From an uncultured Pseudomonadales bacterium (GTDB taxonomy: Bacteria; Pseudomonadota; Gammaproteobacteria; Pseudomonadales; Pseudohongiellaceae), in the NCBI GenBank assembly GCA_943789335.1, contig CALSTS010000006.1, positions 281,501 to 345,500 of the forward strand: 64,000 nucleotides of DNA, read 5' to 3'. The translations under genes and the position numbers were made by a program. The notes under the pieces are model-generated. The model had not been told where the DNA came from. It worked only from the letters and a program-made list of their open reading frames with translations, and searched no databases. The number at the start of each line of letters is the position of its first letter. Positions within the stretch are counted from its first letter, which is position 1. This document shows positions 35,017 through 43,388 of the stretch, piece by piece.

Positions 35017-36081
35017 CTACGCTAAAACTGCGACACTTTTAATTTGAGCAAAAACTGTTTTGCCTTTTTCAAGTTTTAAATTATCAGCCGATTTCATAGT
35101 AATTCTGGCTAATATTGGTAACTTATTAATTTTCAGTCGAACAGTAAGCTGAGCCTTATTTTCTTCAAAAAGCTCATCAATAACTGCAGGGAAAATGTTC
35201 AGAATGCTCGTGTCATTTTGCTCTTCTAGCGTGATGCTAATGTCTTGAGCGACTAAACGTAACCTTAGTTTCTTTTCTGTTGGTAATTTCTTACCAGGCA
35301 CGATAAAGGTACCAACTTCAGAAGATAAATAATTTAACTGGAAATTTTCATCAAATTTATCTGCATATGCAAAAATCAATGATTCAGCTTGTCGACGATG
35401 TGCTAAAGATAAATCTGTGCGGGTAAGTAATTCGCTGATTGGGCCAGAAGCTTTAACAACAGCATCTTCTATAAAAATTAGTTGGTCAGCTAATCTGCCA
35501 ATTTCCTCATTGGAATGGCTGACATATAGAATAGGGATGTTCATCTCTTTATTAACCGTCTCAATGTAAGGTAATAACTCCTCTTTGCGTGCTTGGTCAA
35601 GTGAAGATAATGGTTCATCCATTAACAATAGCTTTGGGTTAGCGGCTAATGCTCTGGCAATAGCAACTCGTTGACGTTCACCGCCTGAAAGAAATGCTGG
35701 TTTTTTATCAAGTAAAGATTGAATACCTAATAAATTGATTACTTGTTCTACAGAAATTTTTCTTGAGTCAATAGGAGTTCTTTTATAGCCATATCCAATA
35801 TTGTCTTTGACAGAAAGGTGGTCAAATAGGCTGGCCTCCTGAAAAACATAACCAATAGAGCGTTGATGGGGGGGGAGAAAAATATTTTCATCTTGCCAGA
35901 TTTCATCACCCACCTGTAGTTTCGAATTTGCATGTGATTCAAGTCCGGCAATTGCTCTTAATAATGATGTTTTACCGCAACCGGACACTCCGAATATTGA
36001 AGTTATACCTTCAGCAGAAATATCAAAATTAAAGCTCAGCAATTCAGAGCGAGCTATCTGGAACTGTGCTGTAAGCTTCAT
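35017..36081 (-). CDS. modC: Molybdate ABC transporter ATP-binding protein ModC
   Basis: 354-residue ATPase of the molybdate importer. Walker A GVSGCGKTSLL (about 32-42), signature LSGGERQRVAIARAL, Walker B LLMDEPLSSLDQ, and a C-terminal MOP/TOBE molybdate-binding domain (about 285-354) characteristic of ModC. The ATG overlaps the modB stop by 4 bases. Convergent with fpr. Fits the Moco synthesis genes next door. Confidence 0.93.
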   Translation of the reverse strand: MKLTAQFQIARSELLSFNFDISAEGITSIFGVSGCGKTSLLRAIAGLESHANSKLQVGDEIWQDENIFLPPHQRSIGYVFQEASLFDHLSVKDNIGYGYKRTPIDSRKISVEQVINLLGIQSLLDKKPAFLSGGERQRVAIARALAANPKLLLMDEPLSSLDQARKEELLPYIETVNKEMNIPILYVSHSNEEIGRLADQLIFIEDAVVKASGPISELLTRTDLSLAHRRQAESLIFAYADKFDENFQLNYLSSEVGTFIVPGKKLPTEKKLRLRLVAQDISITLEEQNDTSILNIFPAVIDELFEENKAQLTVRLKINKLPILARITMKSADNLKLEKGKTVFAQIKSVAVLA

Positions 36082-36758
36082 AGCCTAACAACCTTAAATC
36101 GGCCATTGATAGAATAAACAGCTATTAACATCAAGAATGATAAGAGAACTAGGCTGGCTGATAATAAATGGGCATTTGCATATTCTAGGGCTTCGACATG
36201 CTCATATATTGCAATTGACAGCACCTTGGTTTCACCTGGGATATTTCCGCCAATCATTAAAACCACGCCGAACTCTCCTAGGGTATGAGCAAAGCCTAGG
36301 ACGATAGCGGTCAAGAAGCCTTGACGGGCTAATGGTAAGGCTACGGAAATAAAACGATCAAACGGAGAAGCGCCTAGGGTTGCTGCAGCTTCCATAGGCC
36401 TCTTACCGATATTGTTGAAAGCATCTTGTAAGGGTTGAACGACGAATGGTATGGAGTAAAAAACTGAGCCGATTACCAGTCCAGTAAAACTAAAGGCTAA
36501 AGGTTCTGCGCCGATTGATTGCATAAGGTAACCAAGCGGTCCATTGTTGCCGAGCAATAATAATAAATAAAAACCTAAGACTGTTGGAGGTAGCACCAGC
36601 GGTAAAGCAACAAGCGCTTCCAGAATAAATTTATAACGCCAACGACTACGTGCCAGATACCAAGCTAAAGGAGTGCCTAAAATTAATAAAATTAAAGTGG
36701 TAATAAAAGCGAGTTGTAGTGTTAAAAAGAATGCTGTTAAATCTGCTGATGTAAACAT
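36078..36758 (-). CDS. modB: Molybdate ABC transporter permease ModB
   Basis: 226-residue inner-membrane permease with five or six transmembrane helices and the EAA loop EAAATLGASPFDRFISVALP, which contacts ModC. The start MFTSADLTAFFLTLQLAF and LPLVLPPTVLGFYLLLLLG are typical of ModB. Normally modA, the periplasmic binding protein, lies just upstream; here the next upstream gene is moaA on the other strand, so the operon is only modBC. Confidence 0.93.
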   Translation of the reverse strand: MFTSADLTAFFLTLQLAFITTLILLILGTPLAWYLARSRWRYKFILEALVALPLVLPPTVLGFYLLLLLGNNGPLGYLMQSIGAEPLAFSFTGLVIGSVFYSIPFVVQPLQDAFNNIGKRPMEAAATLGASPFDRFISVALPLARQGFLTAIVLGFAHTLGEFGVVLMIGGNIPGETKVLSIAIYEHVEALEYANAHLLSASLVLLSFLMLIAVYSINGRFKVVRL

Positions 36759-36953
36759 TAGGAATAGTTTGTTTCAGATGCTTTCCGAGAATGAGTAAAT
36801 GAATGGTAAGTGTGCTTGTGGCACTGTGTCCAGTTATATGGACGCTTCTGCAGGTTTAATTTAGCTACAGTTTTTTAATTCCTGTATTATTGCGCTTAAT
36901 TAATATCCCTAGATCTGTTAAGAAGAAATTTAGTAAACCTAGAGCCTAAACGA

Positions 36954-37955
36954 ATGCCTGAGCCTACAACAGAATTAATTGATAAACATGGCCGTCATAT
37001 TGACTATGTGCGTCTTTCACTGACAGATCGGTGTGATTTTCGTTGTGTTTATTGTATGTCAGAAGAAATGACCTTTTTGCCACGTAAGCAAATATTGAGC
37101 TTGGAAGAAATATACAAAGTCGCGTCGGCATTCACTGAATTAGGTGTTAATAAAATCCGTTTAACAGGTGGGGAACCCCTGGTTAGAAACAATGTAATGT
37201 CTTTGATAGAAAATATTGGTCGCTTACCAGGTTTAGATGAGCTGCTACTAACTACTAATGGCTCACAATTAGAAAAAATGGCGGGTCCTTTGCGCGACGC
37301 TGGTGTTAATCGTATTAACATTAGCCTTGATAGTTTAAATGCTGAAAAGTTTAAGGCAATGACTCGAACGGGCAAGCTGGAGCAAGTCTTAAAAGGAGTT
37401 GAAACTGCTGTTGCTGCTGGCTTTGACAGTATTCGTCTAAATTGTGTGGTGTTACGTGGGGTCAATGATCATGAAATTGTTGATCTGCTCGAATATGCCA
37501 TAGGCTTAGGGATAAACATTGCATATATCGAAGAAATGCCATTAGGAAATATCAGTGACCATGAAAGAGTGGATACTGTGTTTTCTAACGAAGATGTTAA
37601 GGAAAAAATTCTAGAGCATTATGCTATTAGCCCTATAGATCTGAATACAGCAGGCCCTTCTCGCTACTATGAAATTGAAGGTCATCAAAGCAAAGTAGGT
37701 TTTATTTCTCCTGTCAGTCATAATTTCTGTGAAAGCTGTAATAGGGTAAGAGTGACAGTGGAAGGGCGTTTACTACTATGTTTGGGTAATGAGTACTCGA
37801 CTGATCTAAGGCAATTACTTAGAGAACAGCCGGAAAATACTACATTATTAAAGCAGACTATTGTTGAAGCTATGGATATCAAGCCACTGCGTCATTATTT
37901 TTATGATGAAGAGCAGCCTCAGATAGTTAGATTTATGAATATGACAGGGGGTTAG
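36954..37955 (+). CDS. moaA: GTP 3',8-cyclase MoaA
   Basis: 333-residue radical-SAM enzyme for the first step of molybdopterin synthesis. N-terminal [4Fe-4S] motif C27-x3-C31-x2-C34 in RCDFRCVYCM, LTGGEPLVRN for SAM, and the C-terminal cluster cysteines in FCESCNRVRVTVEGRLLLCLG. The protein ends in Gly-Gly, the conserved tail that is needed for activity. Divergent from modB, 195 bases apart; followed 3 bases later by moaB. Confidence 0.96.
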   Translation: MPEPTTELIDKHGRHIDYVRLSLTDRCDFRCVYCMSEEMTFLPRKQILSLEEIYKVASAFTELGVNKIRLTGGEPLVRNNVMSLIENIGRLPGLDELLLTTNGSQLEKMAGPLRDAGVNRINISLDSLNAEKFKAMTRTGKLEQVLKGVETAVAAGFDSIRLNCVVLRGVNDHEIVDLLEYAIGLGINIAYIEEMPLGNISDHERVDTVFSNEDVKEKILEHYAISPIDLNTAGPSRYYEIEGHQSKVGFISPVSHNFCESCNRVRVTVEGRLLLCLGNEYSTDLRQLLREQPENTTLLKQTIVEAMDIKPLRHYFYDEEQPQIVRFMNMTGG

Positions 37956-37958
37956 TGA

Positions 37959-38480
37959 GTGGCAAATAATAAAGCCCAAGTGTCTTTCGTCGCTTTGAAC
38001 ATTGCTGTTGTGACGGTGTCAGATACGCGTACTGAAGAGAATGACACTTCTGGAGGCTATCTACAAAAAGAGCTTGTCAAAGCCGGGCACCGCTTGATGG
38101 AAAAGCATATATGCAAAGATGATGTTTATCGTCTACGCGCATTAATTGCAAACTTAATTGCAGATTCCAGTATTCAAGCAATATTAGTTACCGGAGGGAC
38201 AGGTTTTACTCGGCGCGATAACACTGTAGTTGCATTAAAACCTTTACTGGATTCCAGTATTGATGGTTTTGGTGAATTGTTTAGAGCCTTGTCTTATCAA
38301 GAAATTGGTTCTTCGACGGTACAATCCAGAGCTTTTGCTGGCCTCAGTAATGACACCGCCATTTTTTGTATGCCAGGATCAACCGGAGCATGCAAAACAG
38401 CATGGGAAGGTATAATTGCTGAGCAACTTAATAGCTTACATAAACCATGTAATTTTGTTGGTAGGCTTACTGATGGTTAA
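37959..38480 (+). CDS. moaB: Molybdenum cofactor biosynthesis protein MoaB
   Basis: 173 residues of the MoaB/Mog family, which adenylylates molybdopterin before metal insertion. Motifs: AVVTVSDTRTEENDTSGGYL, LVTGGTGFTRRDNTV and FCMPGSTGACKTAWEGII. The start is GTG at 37959 with AGGGGG at 37946-37951, three bases after the moaA stop. Length and SDTRT signature favour MoaB over Mog. Confidence 0.93.
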   Translation: MANNKAQVSFVALNIAVVTVSDTRTEENDTSGGYLQKELVKAGHRLMEKHICKDDVYRLRALIANLIADSSIQAILVTGGTGFTRRDNTVVALKPLLDSSIDGFGELFRALSYQEIGSSTVQSRAFAGLSNDTAIFCMPGSTGACKTAWEGIIAEQLNSLHKPCNFVGRLTDG

Positions 38481-38489
38481 ATTACAGGC

Positions 38490-38538
38490 AAAAAAAAGCG
38501 CAGCCTGAAAAAAGAAGGGATGATTCAGTAGGCTGCGC
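38490..38538 (-). terminator. Minus-strand rho-independent terminator
   Basis: GCGCAGCCT (38498-38506) pairs with AGGCTGCGC (38530-38538) across 23 bases that can pair further inside. The eight A residues at 38490-38497 read as a T tract on the minus strand only. This shows that a minus-strand transcript ends here, matching the small gene at 38621-38752. Confidence 0.85.
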
Positions 38539-38620
38539 GAATAATGATTTATTTAAAATAACTGCTGAAATAGCAAAAGGGGGAAGCTCTTTCAGCTTAG
38601 TCTAAATCTGGTTTGGGCTA

Positions 38621-38752
38621 TCAAGCAAATGATGCCCACAAAGTTAATACTGGAATGACCAAAATAGCTAAGGTGCTTAACGCTGATTTGATGTATTCCA
38701 CTATTGTTTCTGTACTTTCTGCATTTTCTGTATTCATTACTACTTTATTCAT
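38621..38752 (-). CDS. Small single-pass membrane protein, 43 residues, unknown function
   Basis: This short gene is supported by a strong AAGGAG seven bases before its ATG, by a minus-strand terminator about 80 bases after its stop, and by a protein-like composition. An acidic, threonine-rich N-terminus (MNTENAESTETIVEYI) is followed by one hydrophobic helix of about 20 residues (ALSTLAILVIPVLTLWASFA) that ends the protein. I recognise no family; it is not CydX, and the helix differs from NapE/TorE. It lies convergent with moaB and divergent from a HEM4-domain gene, under a region with repeated GTAACAC motifs. A regulatory or oxidase-subunit role is only a guess. Confidence 0.7.
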   Translation of the reverse strand: MNKVVMNTENAESTETIVEYIKSALSTLAILVIPVLTLWASFA

Positions 38753-39150
38753 CACGGTGCTCCTTATAAGAATGTGGGATGATTTAATACGCCTCTTTTA
38801 AAAACGTGGGGGCATAGTAACACATGTTTCGGAATAAAGGTAACACTTGCTGCTAATAATTCACAATTAAAGCATATTTGTTACTTATTGTTGCTAATTG
38901 TGCAAGTGGAGGACCTTCCTTCGATCCTTTTAATTATGCATAATCAGCGTAAATAATGTGATATGAGAAGAAAAAAGTAACACTAAGAGTAACATATATA
39001 CAAAATTGGTCATAAAATGCGCATAAATTCACTAATTTCCATGTGGAAGTGTTACCTAATTAAGATATTATAAATTTGAGTTAATGATAAACACTTGCAC
39101 AATGTGCTTAGCATTTCATAATTAACTGAAGGTCCCTACGGGAGTAATCA
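38753..39150. promoter_or_regulatory. 398-bp divergent intergenic region with repeated (A/G)GTAACAC motifs
   Basis: No gene is seen here. AGTAACAC occurs at 38816-38823 and 38976-38983, GGTAACAC at 38839-38846, AGTAACAT at 38988-38995, and the inverse GTGTTACC at 39049-39056. The first two are 23 bases apart and overlap a possible minus-strand promoter (TTACCT, 18 bases, TACTAT) for the 43-residue gene; the 38976 and 38988 copies are 12 bases apart. This looks like a set of operators for one regulator acting in both directions. Confidence 0.5.
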
Positions 39151-39975
39151 ATGCTAAAAGTCAGTGAAAGTTTGAAGGGAAAAGTGATTGCGGTACCTGA
39201 AAATAGACAGCTCTCATTGTTAAGTAACATGCTGAGTAAACGCGGAGCAGAAGTTATTTCAGTGCCAATGGTTTCCATTCATGATGCGCCTAATTCAAAG
39301 CCTATACTAGACTGGCTTGAGGCTTTCATTAATGAGCCTCCGGATATCTTAATTTTATTAACAGGCGAAGGTCTTCGGCGCCTAATTAGCCTGGCAGAAA
39401 AAAATGCTTTAAAAACCGCCTTTATTGATGCTTTAGCTACAGTTGATACCTTGTGCCGTGGGCCTAAACCTAACCAGGCTTTACGAGAAATCGGGCTTGA
39501 TAGAAAGTTTGATGCTGAAACACCAACGACAGAAGGCGTGATTGCCAGATTAGATAAATTGGAAATTTTAGGCAAAGGTATTGCTGTGCAGCTGTATGGC
39601 GAAGAGCCTAATGTAAAATTAATTTCTTATTTGGAAAAACGCGGTGCTAAGCTGAGCTCAGTAGCGCCTTATGTTTACGCGAATAAACTGGATGATGAAA
39701 AAATTATTGAGCTGATCCATGCAATGCGCAAAGGGCACGTTGATGTCATCGCATTTACTTCTCAACCTCAGATCACGCGTTTATTTAAAGTAGCCAAACA
39801 GTATCAACTTGAAGCAGAATTGAGGGCCGGCTTGGACCTTTGTAATGTTGCAGCTGTAGGTCCTTTAGTTAAAGATGTCTTAAATAATAAAGGCATCACA
39901 GTTGAAATAATGCCAGAGCGAACTTTTTTTATGAAGCCTATGGTTACTGCAATTGTGAAGTTCTTGAACTCTTAG
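39151..39975 (+). CDS. HEM4-domain protein (uroporphyrinogen-III synthase-like)
   Basis: 274 residues with the two-lobed HEM4 fold: GKVIAVPENRQLSLLSNMLSKRGAEV, DILILLTGEGLRRLI, LCRGPKPNQALREIGLD, TEGVIARL, YGEEPNVKLISYLEKRGAKL, and DVIAFTSQPQITRLF. Uroporphyrinogen-III synthase (HemD) closes the tetrapyrrole ring. This subtype, with the TEGVIARL and YGEEP blocks, is the one I associate with nitrate/nitrite assimilation loci rather than the housekeeping hemD next to hemC, which is absent here. GGGAG precedes the ATG. Whether it makes siroheme precursor or has a regulatory job is open. Confidence 0.78.
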   Translation: MLKVSESLKGKVIAVPENRQLSLLSNMLSKRGAEVISVPMVSIHDAPNSKPILDWLEAFINEPPDILILLTGEGLRRLISLAEKNALKTAFIDALATVDTLCRGPKPNQALREIGLDRKFDAETPTTEGVIARLDKLEILGKGIAVQLYGEEPNVKLISYLEKRGAKLSSVAPYVYANKLDDEKIIELIHAMRKGHVDVIAFTSQPQITRLFKVAKQYQLEAELRAGLDLCNVAAVGPLVKDVLNNKGITVEIMPERTFFMKPMVTAIVKFLNS

Positions 39976-39994
39976 GCCTGAATAGCATTATAAT
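39964..39994 (+). promoter_or_regulatory. Candidate promoter of the cyclophilin gene
   Basis: TATAAT at 39989-39994 with TTGAAC at 39964-39969, 19 bases apart. The -35 overlaps the end of the HEM4 gene. Spacing is slightly long. Confidence 0.45.
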
Positions 39995-40038
39995 AAGCAA
40001 GCTCTATTAAATTTAGAAGATCATTCGGGAAGTTATTA

Positions 40039-40656
40039 ATGAAATTAGTCAAAACCTTAGCAATCATAATATTCAGTGGCATTTTAGCCTTTAATCTACA
40101 ACTGCAGGCGCAAGCGCAGGAAAAAGACCCTGCTGAACTATACGCAGTGATAGAAACTGATCGTGGAACTCTGGAATTTCTGCTCTATAAGTCTGTCGCA
40201 CCAATTACTGTGGCTAATTTCGTTAATTTGGCCACTCGCGGATACTATGATGGTTTAAGCTTTCATCGTGTGATTGACGATTTTATGGCTCAGGGTGGCG
40301 ACCCATTTGGTGATGGTAGTGGTGGTCCAGGTTATAACTTTGAGGATGAAATTCGTATGCGACATAACCAGGATGGTATTTTGTCTATGGCGAATTCAGG
40401 GCCTAATACTAATGGTAGTCAGTTTTTCATTACCCATGTTGCTACGCCACATTTAAATGGCTTACATACAGTCTTCGGTAAAATTCATAGTGGTCGAGAA
40501 CTTATTAGGAGTCTTAGGGTTGGTGACACAATTAATTCAATAACAATTGAAGGCAATGTCAGGGCATTTTTGGAAAGCCGGTCTGATAGGGTTTATCAAT
40601 GGAATGTAGTGCTCGATGAGCGCTTCCCTAACCTAAAAGAAGCGCTGATTGACTAG
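40039..40656 (+). CDS. Periplasmic cyclophilin-type peptidyl-prolyl isomerase
   Basis: 205 residues. A signal peptide (about 1-27, ending LQAQAQ) directs it to the periplasm. The cyclophilin domain has [22 protein letters not shown] (catalytic Arg in FHR), [36 protein letters not shown] and [11 protein letters not shown]. This is the PpiA class by location. An extra C-terminal segment of about 30 residues follows the domain. It probably has its own promoter. Substrates unknown. Confidence 0.93.
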   Translation: MKLVKTLAIIIFSGILAFNLQLQAQAQEKDPAELYAVIETDRGTLEFLLYKSVAPITVANFVNLATRGYYDGLSFHRVIDDFMAQGGDPFGDGSGGPGYNFEDEIRMRHNQDGILSMANSGPNTNGSQFFITHVATPHLNGLHTVFGKIHSGRELIRSLRVGDTINSITIEGNVRAFLESRSDRVYQWNVVLDERFPNLKEALID

Positions 40657-40690
40657 AGACTAGACTTAAACTAAAGACTGAGCTTAAGGG

Positions 40691-41302
40691 TTAGGCAGGC
40701 GGCGGCTCGGTTGCCTTTTTATCTTCTTTGTCATCATCCTCCTGCATGTAAGGCAATAAGTAGAAAGTTTGCCCAATTACAAAGAGAAAAATTAACCCCA
40801 TACTGCCGAAAACTTTAAAATCTACCCAATACTCGTGGAAAGTAAAAGCCACAAAGAGGTTAATCGATCCCAAGAACACGAAAAAGTATGCCCAGGCAAA
40901 ATTTAAGCGCCTCCAGGCATGGTCAGGCATTTCAACAGCATGTTCCAGCATTAGCTGGGTGGCATTTTTCTTGGTAAAGAAATGGCTGCCAAGAAAGATT
41001 GCGGCGAAAATCCAATTCACCACTGGAGCTTTCCACTTTAATATTGCCTCTTCGCGAAAAATAATCGTGAATGAGCAAAAGATTAAAACGGCAACAAGGG
41101 TTATAAGCTGAGTGCGTTCCAATTTTTTGTGTACAAGGAAAAGCGCACCATAAACCAGAATAGAACTGGCAACCAGAACTTCAGTAGCACTGAAAATTCC
41201 ACCTAGGTTGTAAGTGAATGAACCAAGCTGCACGCTACGTTCTTCTAATTTGTAAACGACAAAAAAGAAGATAAGAGGAATATAGTCAATTAGTTGTTTC
41301 AT
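40691..41302 (-). CDS. yciB: Intracellular septation protein A (YciB family)
   Basis: 203-residue inner-membrane protein with about five or six transmembrane helices, beginning MKQLIDYIPLIFFFVVYKL as the family does. FREEAILKWKAPVVNWIFA and RRLNFAWAYFFVFLGSINLFVAF are diagnostic. The C-terminus is an acidic/proline tail. YciB affects cell length and septation with DcrB and cell-division proteins in E. coli. It is convergent with the cyclophilin gene and divergent from yciO. Confidence 0.94.
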   Translation of the reverse strand: MKQLIDYIPLIFFFVVYKLEERSVQLGSFTYNLGGIFSATEVLVASSILVYGALFLVHKKLERTQLITLVAVLIFCSFTIIFREEAILKWKAPVVNWIFAAIFLGSHFFTKKNATQLMLEHAVEMPDHAWRRLNFAWAYFFVFLGSINLFVAFTFHEYWVDFKVFGSMGLIFLFVIGQTFYLLPYMQEDDDKEDKKATEPPPA

Positions 41303-41418
41303 ATCTGCATTCTAGAGGATATCGCTAAAAGTCGCTATCTCAAGCACAAGCTATGATAATCTTGCCAACTTTTAAGATAATAAAAAAATAATAAAAAAGG
41401 TAATTAAGTAGTTTAGTA

Positions 41419-42042
41419 ATGTCGCAAATTTTAAATATACATGCAGAAAATCCGCAATTAAGGCTTATAAAACAAGCTGTTGAAATAATCAAAGCCGCTG
41501 GCATCATGATTTATCCGACAGATTCAGCCTATGCACTAGGCTGTAGAATTGGCAATAAAGCTGCTTTACAGCAAATATCCAGAATTCGACAATTAGACTC
41601 AAAGCATAATTTCACCTTGGTTTGCCGCGACCTTTCTGAATTTGCGGTATACGCAAGGGTTGATAACAGTGCGTATCGTTTACTTAAAGCTTATACCCCT
41701 GGGGCTTATACTTTTATTTTACGTGCGACTTCAGAGGTCCCTCGTTTATTGATGCATCCAAAACGTAAAACCATTGGTATTCGTATACCTGACCATCCCG
41801 TGGTTGAAGCTTTATTGAGTGAATTGAATGAACCAATACTGAGCAGTACCTTAATAATGCCTGGTGCGCAGAACCCACCTTACGAAATCAACGATATTAA
41901 GGATGATCTTGGGCATGCTGTAGATTTGATTATCGATTCTGGGTTTTGTGGTCTTGAAGCGACTACGGTGGTTGATTTGGTTGATGGAAGCCCGCGTTTA
42001 TTGCGAGCAGGTAAGGCTGATGCAACACCCTTTCAAAATTAA
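41419..42042 (+). CDS. yciO: YrdC/Sua5-family protein YciO (threonylcarbamoyl-AMP synthase-like)
   Basis: 207 residues of the YrdC fold, which binds nucleotides and dsRNA. Signatures: GGIMIYPTDSAYALGC-like segment at about 29-43, RQLDSKHNFTLVCRDLSEFA, LKAYTPGAYTFIL, KRKTIGIRIPDHP and STLIMPGAQNPPYEI. This variant matches YciO rather than TsaC, the housekeeping synthase for t6A. Its role is therefore less certain. Usual neighbour of trpS and scpA in gammaproteobacteria. Confidence 0.9.
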   Translation: MSQILNIHAENPQLRLIKQAVEIIKAAGIMIYPTDSAYALGCRIGNKAALQQISRIRQLDSKHNFTLVCRDLSEFAVYARVDNSAYRLLKAYTPGAYTFILRATSEVPRLLMHPKRKTIGIRIPDHPVVEALLSELNEPILSSTLIMPGAQNPPYEINDIKDDLGHAVDLIIDSGFCGLEATTVVDLVDGSPRLLRAGKADATPFQN

Positions 42043-42127
42043 AGCTTTTGACTTCGCTAAAAAGTCAGTAAATTTATATACAAAAATCCTTTTCATCCAG
42101 TGATAAAGCTGCCACGCAAACATAAAA

Positions 42128-42152
42128 ACTAGTTATAATAAAAACAACTAGT
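42128..42152 (+). promoter_or_regulatory. trpS promoter -10 between TrpR-like CTAG half-sites
   Basis: ACTAGTT (42128-42134) and AACTAGT (42146-42152) are inverted copies of the half-sites that join directly in the E. coli TrpR operator. Here 11 bases, about one helical turn, separate them, and a TATAAT (42134-42139) lies there. The -35 region is weak. The operator role is a hypothesis. Confidence 0.4.
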
Positions 42153-42167
42153 AGTTGGGGAACAAGA

Positions 42168-43382
42168 TTGAGCTCAGTAGATTCGCAGCAGCGAGTATTA
42201 TCAGGAATGCGTCCAACAGGACGTCTTCATTTAGGCCACTATCACGGCGTTATTAAAAACTGGATAAAGTTGCAGCATGAATATGAATGCTTCTTTTTCG
42301 TTGCTGATTGGCATGCCTTAACCACAGATTATGATACTCCACAAACAATAGAAGCCCATGTATGGGATATGGTAATAGACTGGCTTGCGGCAGGCGTTAG
42401 CCCGAATGCAGCTACGTTATTTATTCAGTCTAGAGTGCCTGAACACGCAGAGTTACATTTGCTGCTATCCATGATGACCCCTTTGGGTTGGCTGGAAAGA
42501 GTGCCAAGTTATAAGGATATGCAGGAAAACTTAAGAGAAAAGGATCTCGATACTTACGGCTTTTTAGGTTATCCCTTGCTACAAAGTGCCGATATTTTAA
42601 TTTATCGCGCTGGCTCGGTGCCGGTTGGAGCTGATCAAGTTGCGCATGTGGAATTAACGCGCGAAGTAGCTCGTCGATTTAATCATCTTTATGGGCGTGA
42701 ACCAGACTTTGTCGAGTTAGCCGAACAGGCTGTAAAAAAAATGGGAAAGAAAGGCGCTAAACTCTATAGTGCTTTGCGTAAAAGCTATCAAGAAGAAGGA
42801 GACCAGGAAGCTTTACTTAAAGCTCAGGCCTTATTAAAAGAACAGCAAAATATTACTCTGGGTGATCGTGAGCGCTTGTTTGGATATATAGAGGGTTCTG
42901 GCAAGATGATTTTACCTGAGCCACAAGCCTTATTAACTGAAGCAGCAAAAATGCCTGGTCTTGATGGCCGGAAAATGTCCAAGTCTTATAACAACATCAT
43001 AAGTCTCCGAGAAGACGATGATGACATCATGAAAAAATTAAAAACCATGCCAACTGATCCGGCTAGGGTACGTTTAACAGACCCTGGCGATCCCGATAAA
43101 TGCCCAGTGTGGCAGTTTCATGAAGTTTACTCAGATGAGTCTACTCGAAATTGGGTACAGCAAGGTTGTCGTAGTGCTGGGATAGGATGTTTGGAGTGTA
43201 AGAAGCCAATTATTGATGCTGTAGTTGAAGAACTCAGGCCGATAAAAGAAAAAGCCCAACAATTTGAAGAGAATCCTTCCTCAGTAAGAGCAATTATTGC
43301 TGAAGGGACGGAAAAAGCACGTGATGTTGCCAAGGAAACATTGGATGATGTTCGCCAAGCGATGGGACTAAATTACCGGTAA
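42168..43382 (+). CDS. trpS: Tryptophan-tRNA ligase, long form
   Basis: Charges tRNA-Trp. 404 residues against about 334 in E. coli. HIGH-type motif GRLHLGHYHG (about 17-26), QSADILIYRAGSVPVGADQ for tryptophan, and GRKMSKSYNN. The extra length is an insertion of about 70 residues, lysine-rich (KKMGKKGAKLYSALRKSYQ), between EPDFVE and the KMSKS loop, which predicts an added helical module as in other long-form bacterial enzymes. Start TTG at 42168 with GGGGAA upstream. It leads the trpS-scpA-scpB-rluB run. Confidence 0.95.
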   Translation: MSSVDSQQRVLSGMRPTGRLHLGHYHGVIKNWIKLQHEYECFFFVADWHALTTDYDTPQTIEAHVWDMVIDWLAAGVSPNAATLFIQSRVPEHAELHLLLSMMTPLGWLERVPSYKDMQENLREKDLDTYGFLGYPLLQSADILIYRAGSVPVGADQVAHVELTREVARRFNHLYGREPDFVELAEQAVKKMGKKGAKLYSALRKSYQEEGDQEALLKAQALLKEQQNITLGDRERLFGYIEGSGKMILPEPQALLTEAAKMPGLDGRKMSKSYNNIISLREDDDDIMKKLKTMPTDPARVRLTDPGDPDKCPVWQFHEVYSDESTRNWVQQGCRSAGIGCLECKKPIIDAVVEELRPIKEKAQQFEENPSSVRAIIAEGTEKARDVAKETLDDVRQAMGLNYR

Positions 43383-43388
43383 AAAGCC

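Noticed and set aside
38613-38801. 62-residue plus-strand frame MGYQANDAHK...
   Set aside because: TTG start without ribosome binding site, antisense to the 43-residue gene that has a strong AAGGAG and a matching terminator on the other strand.
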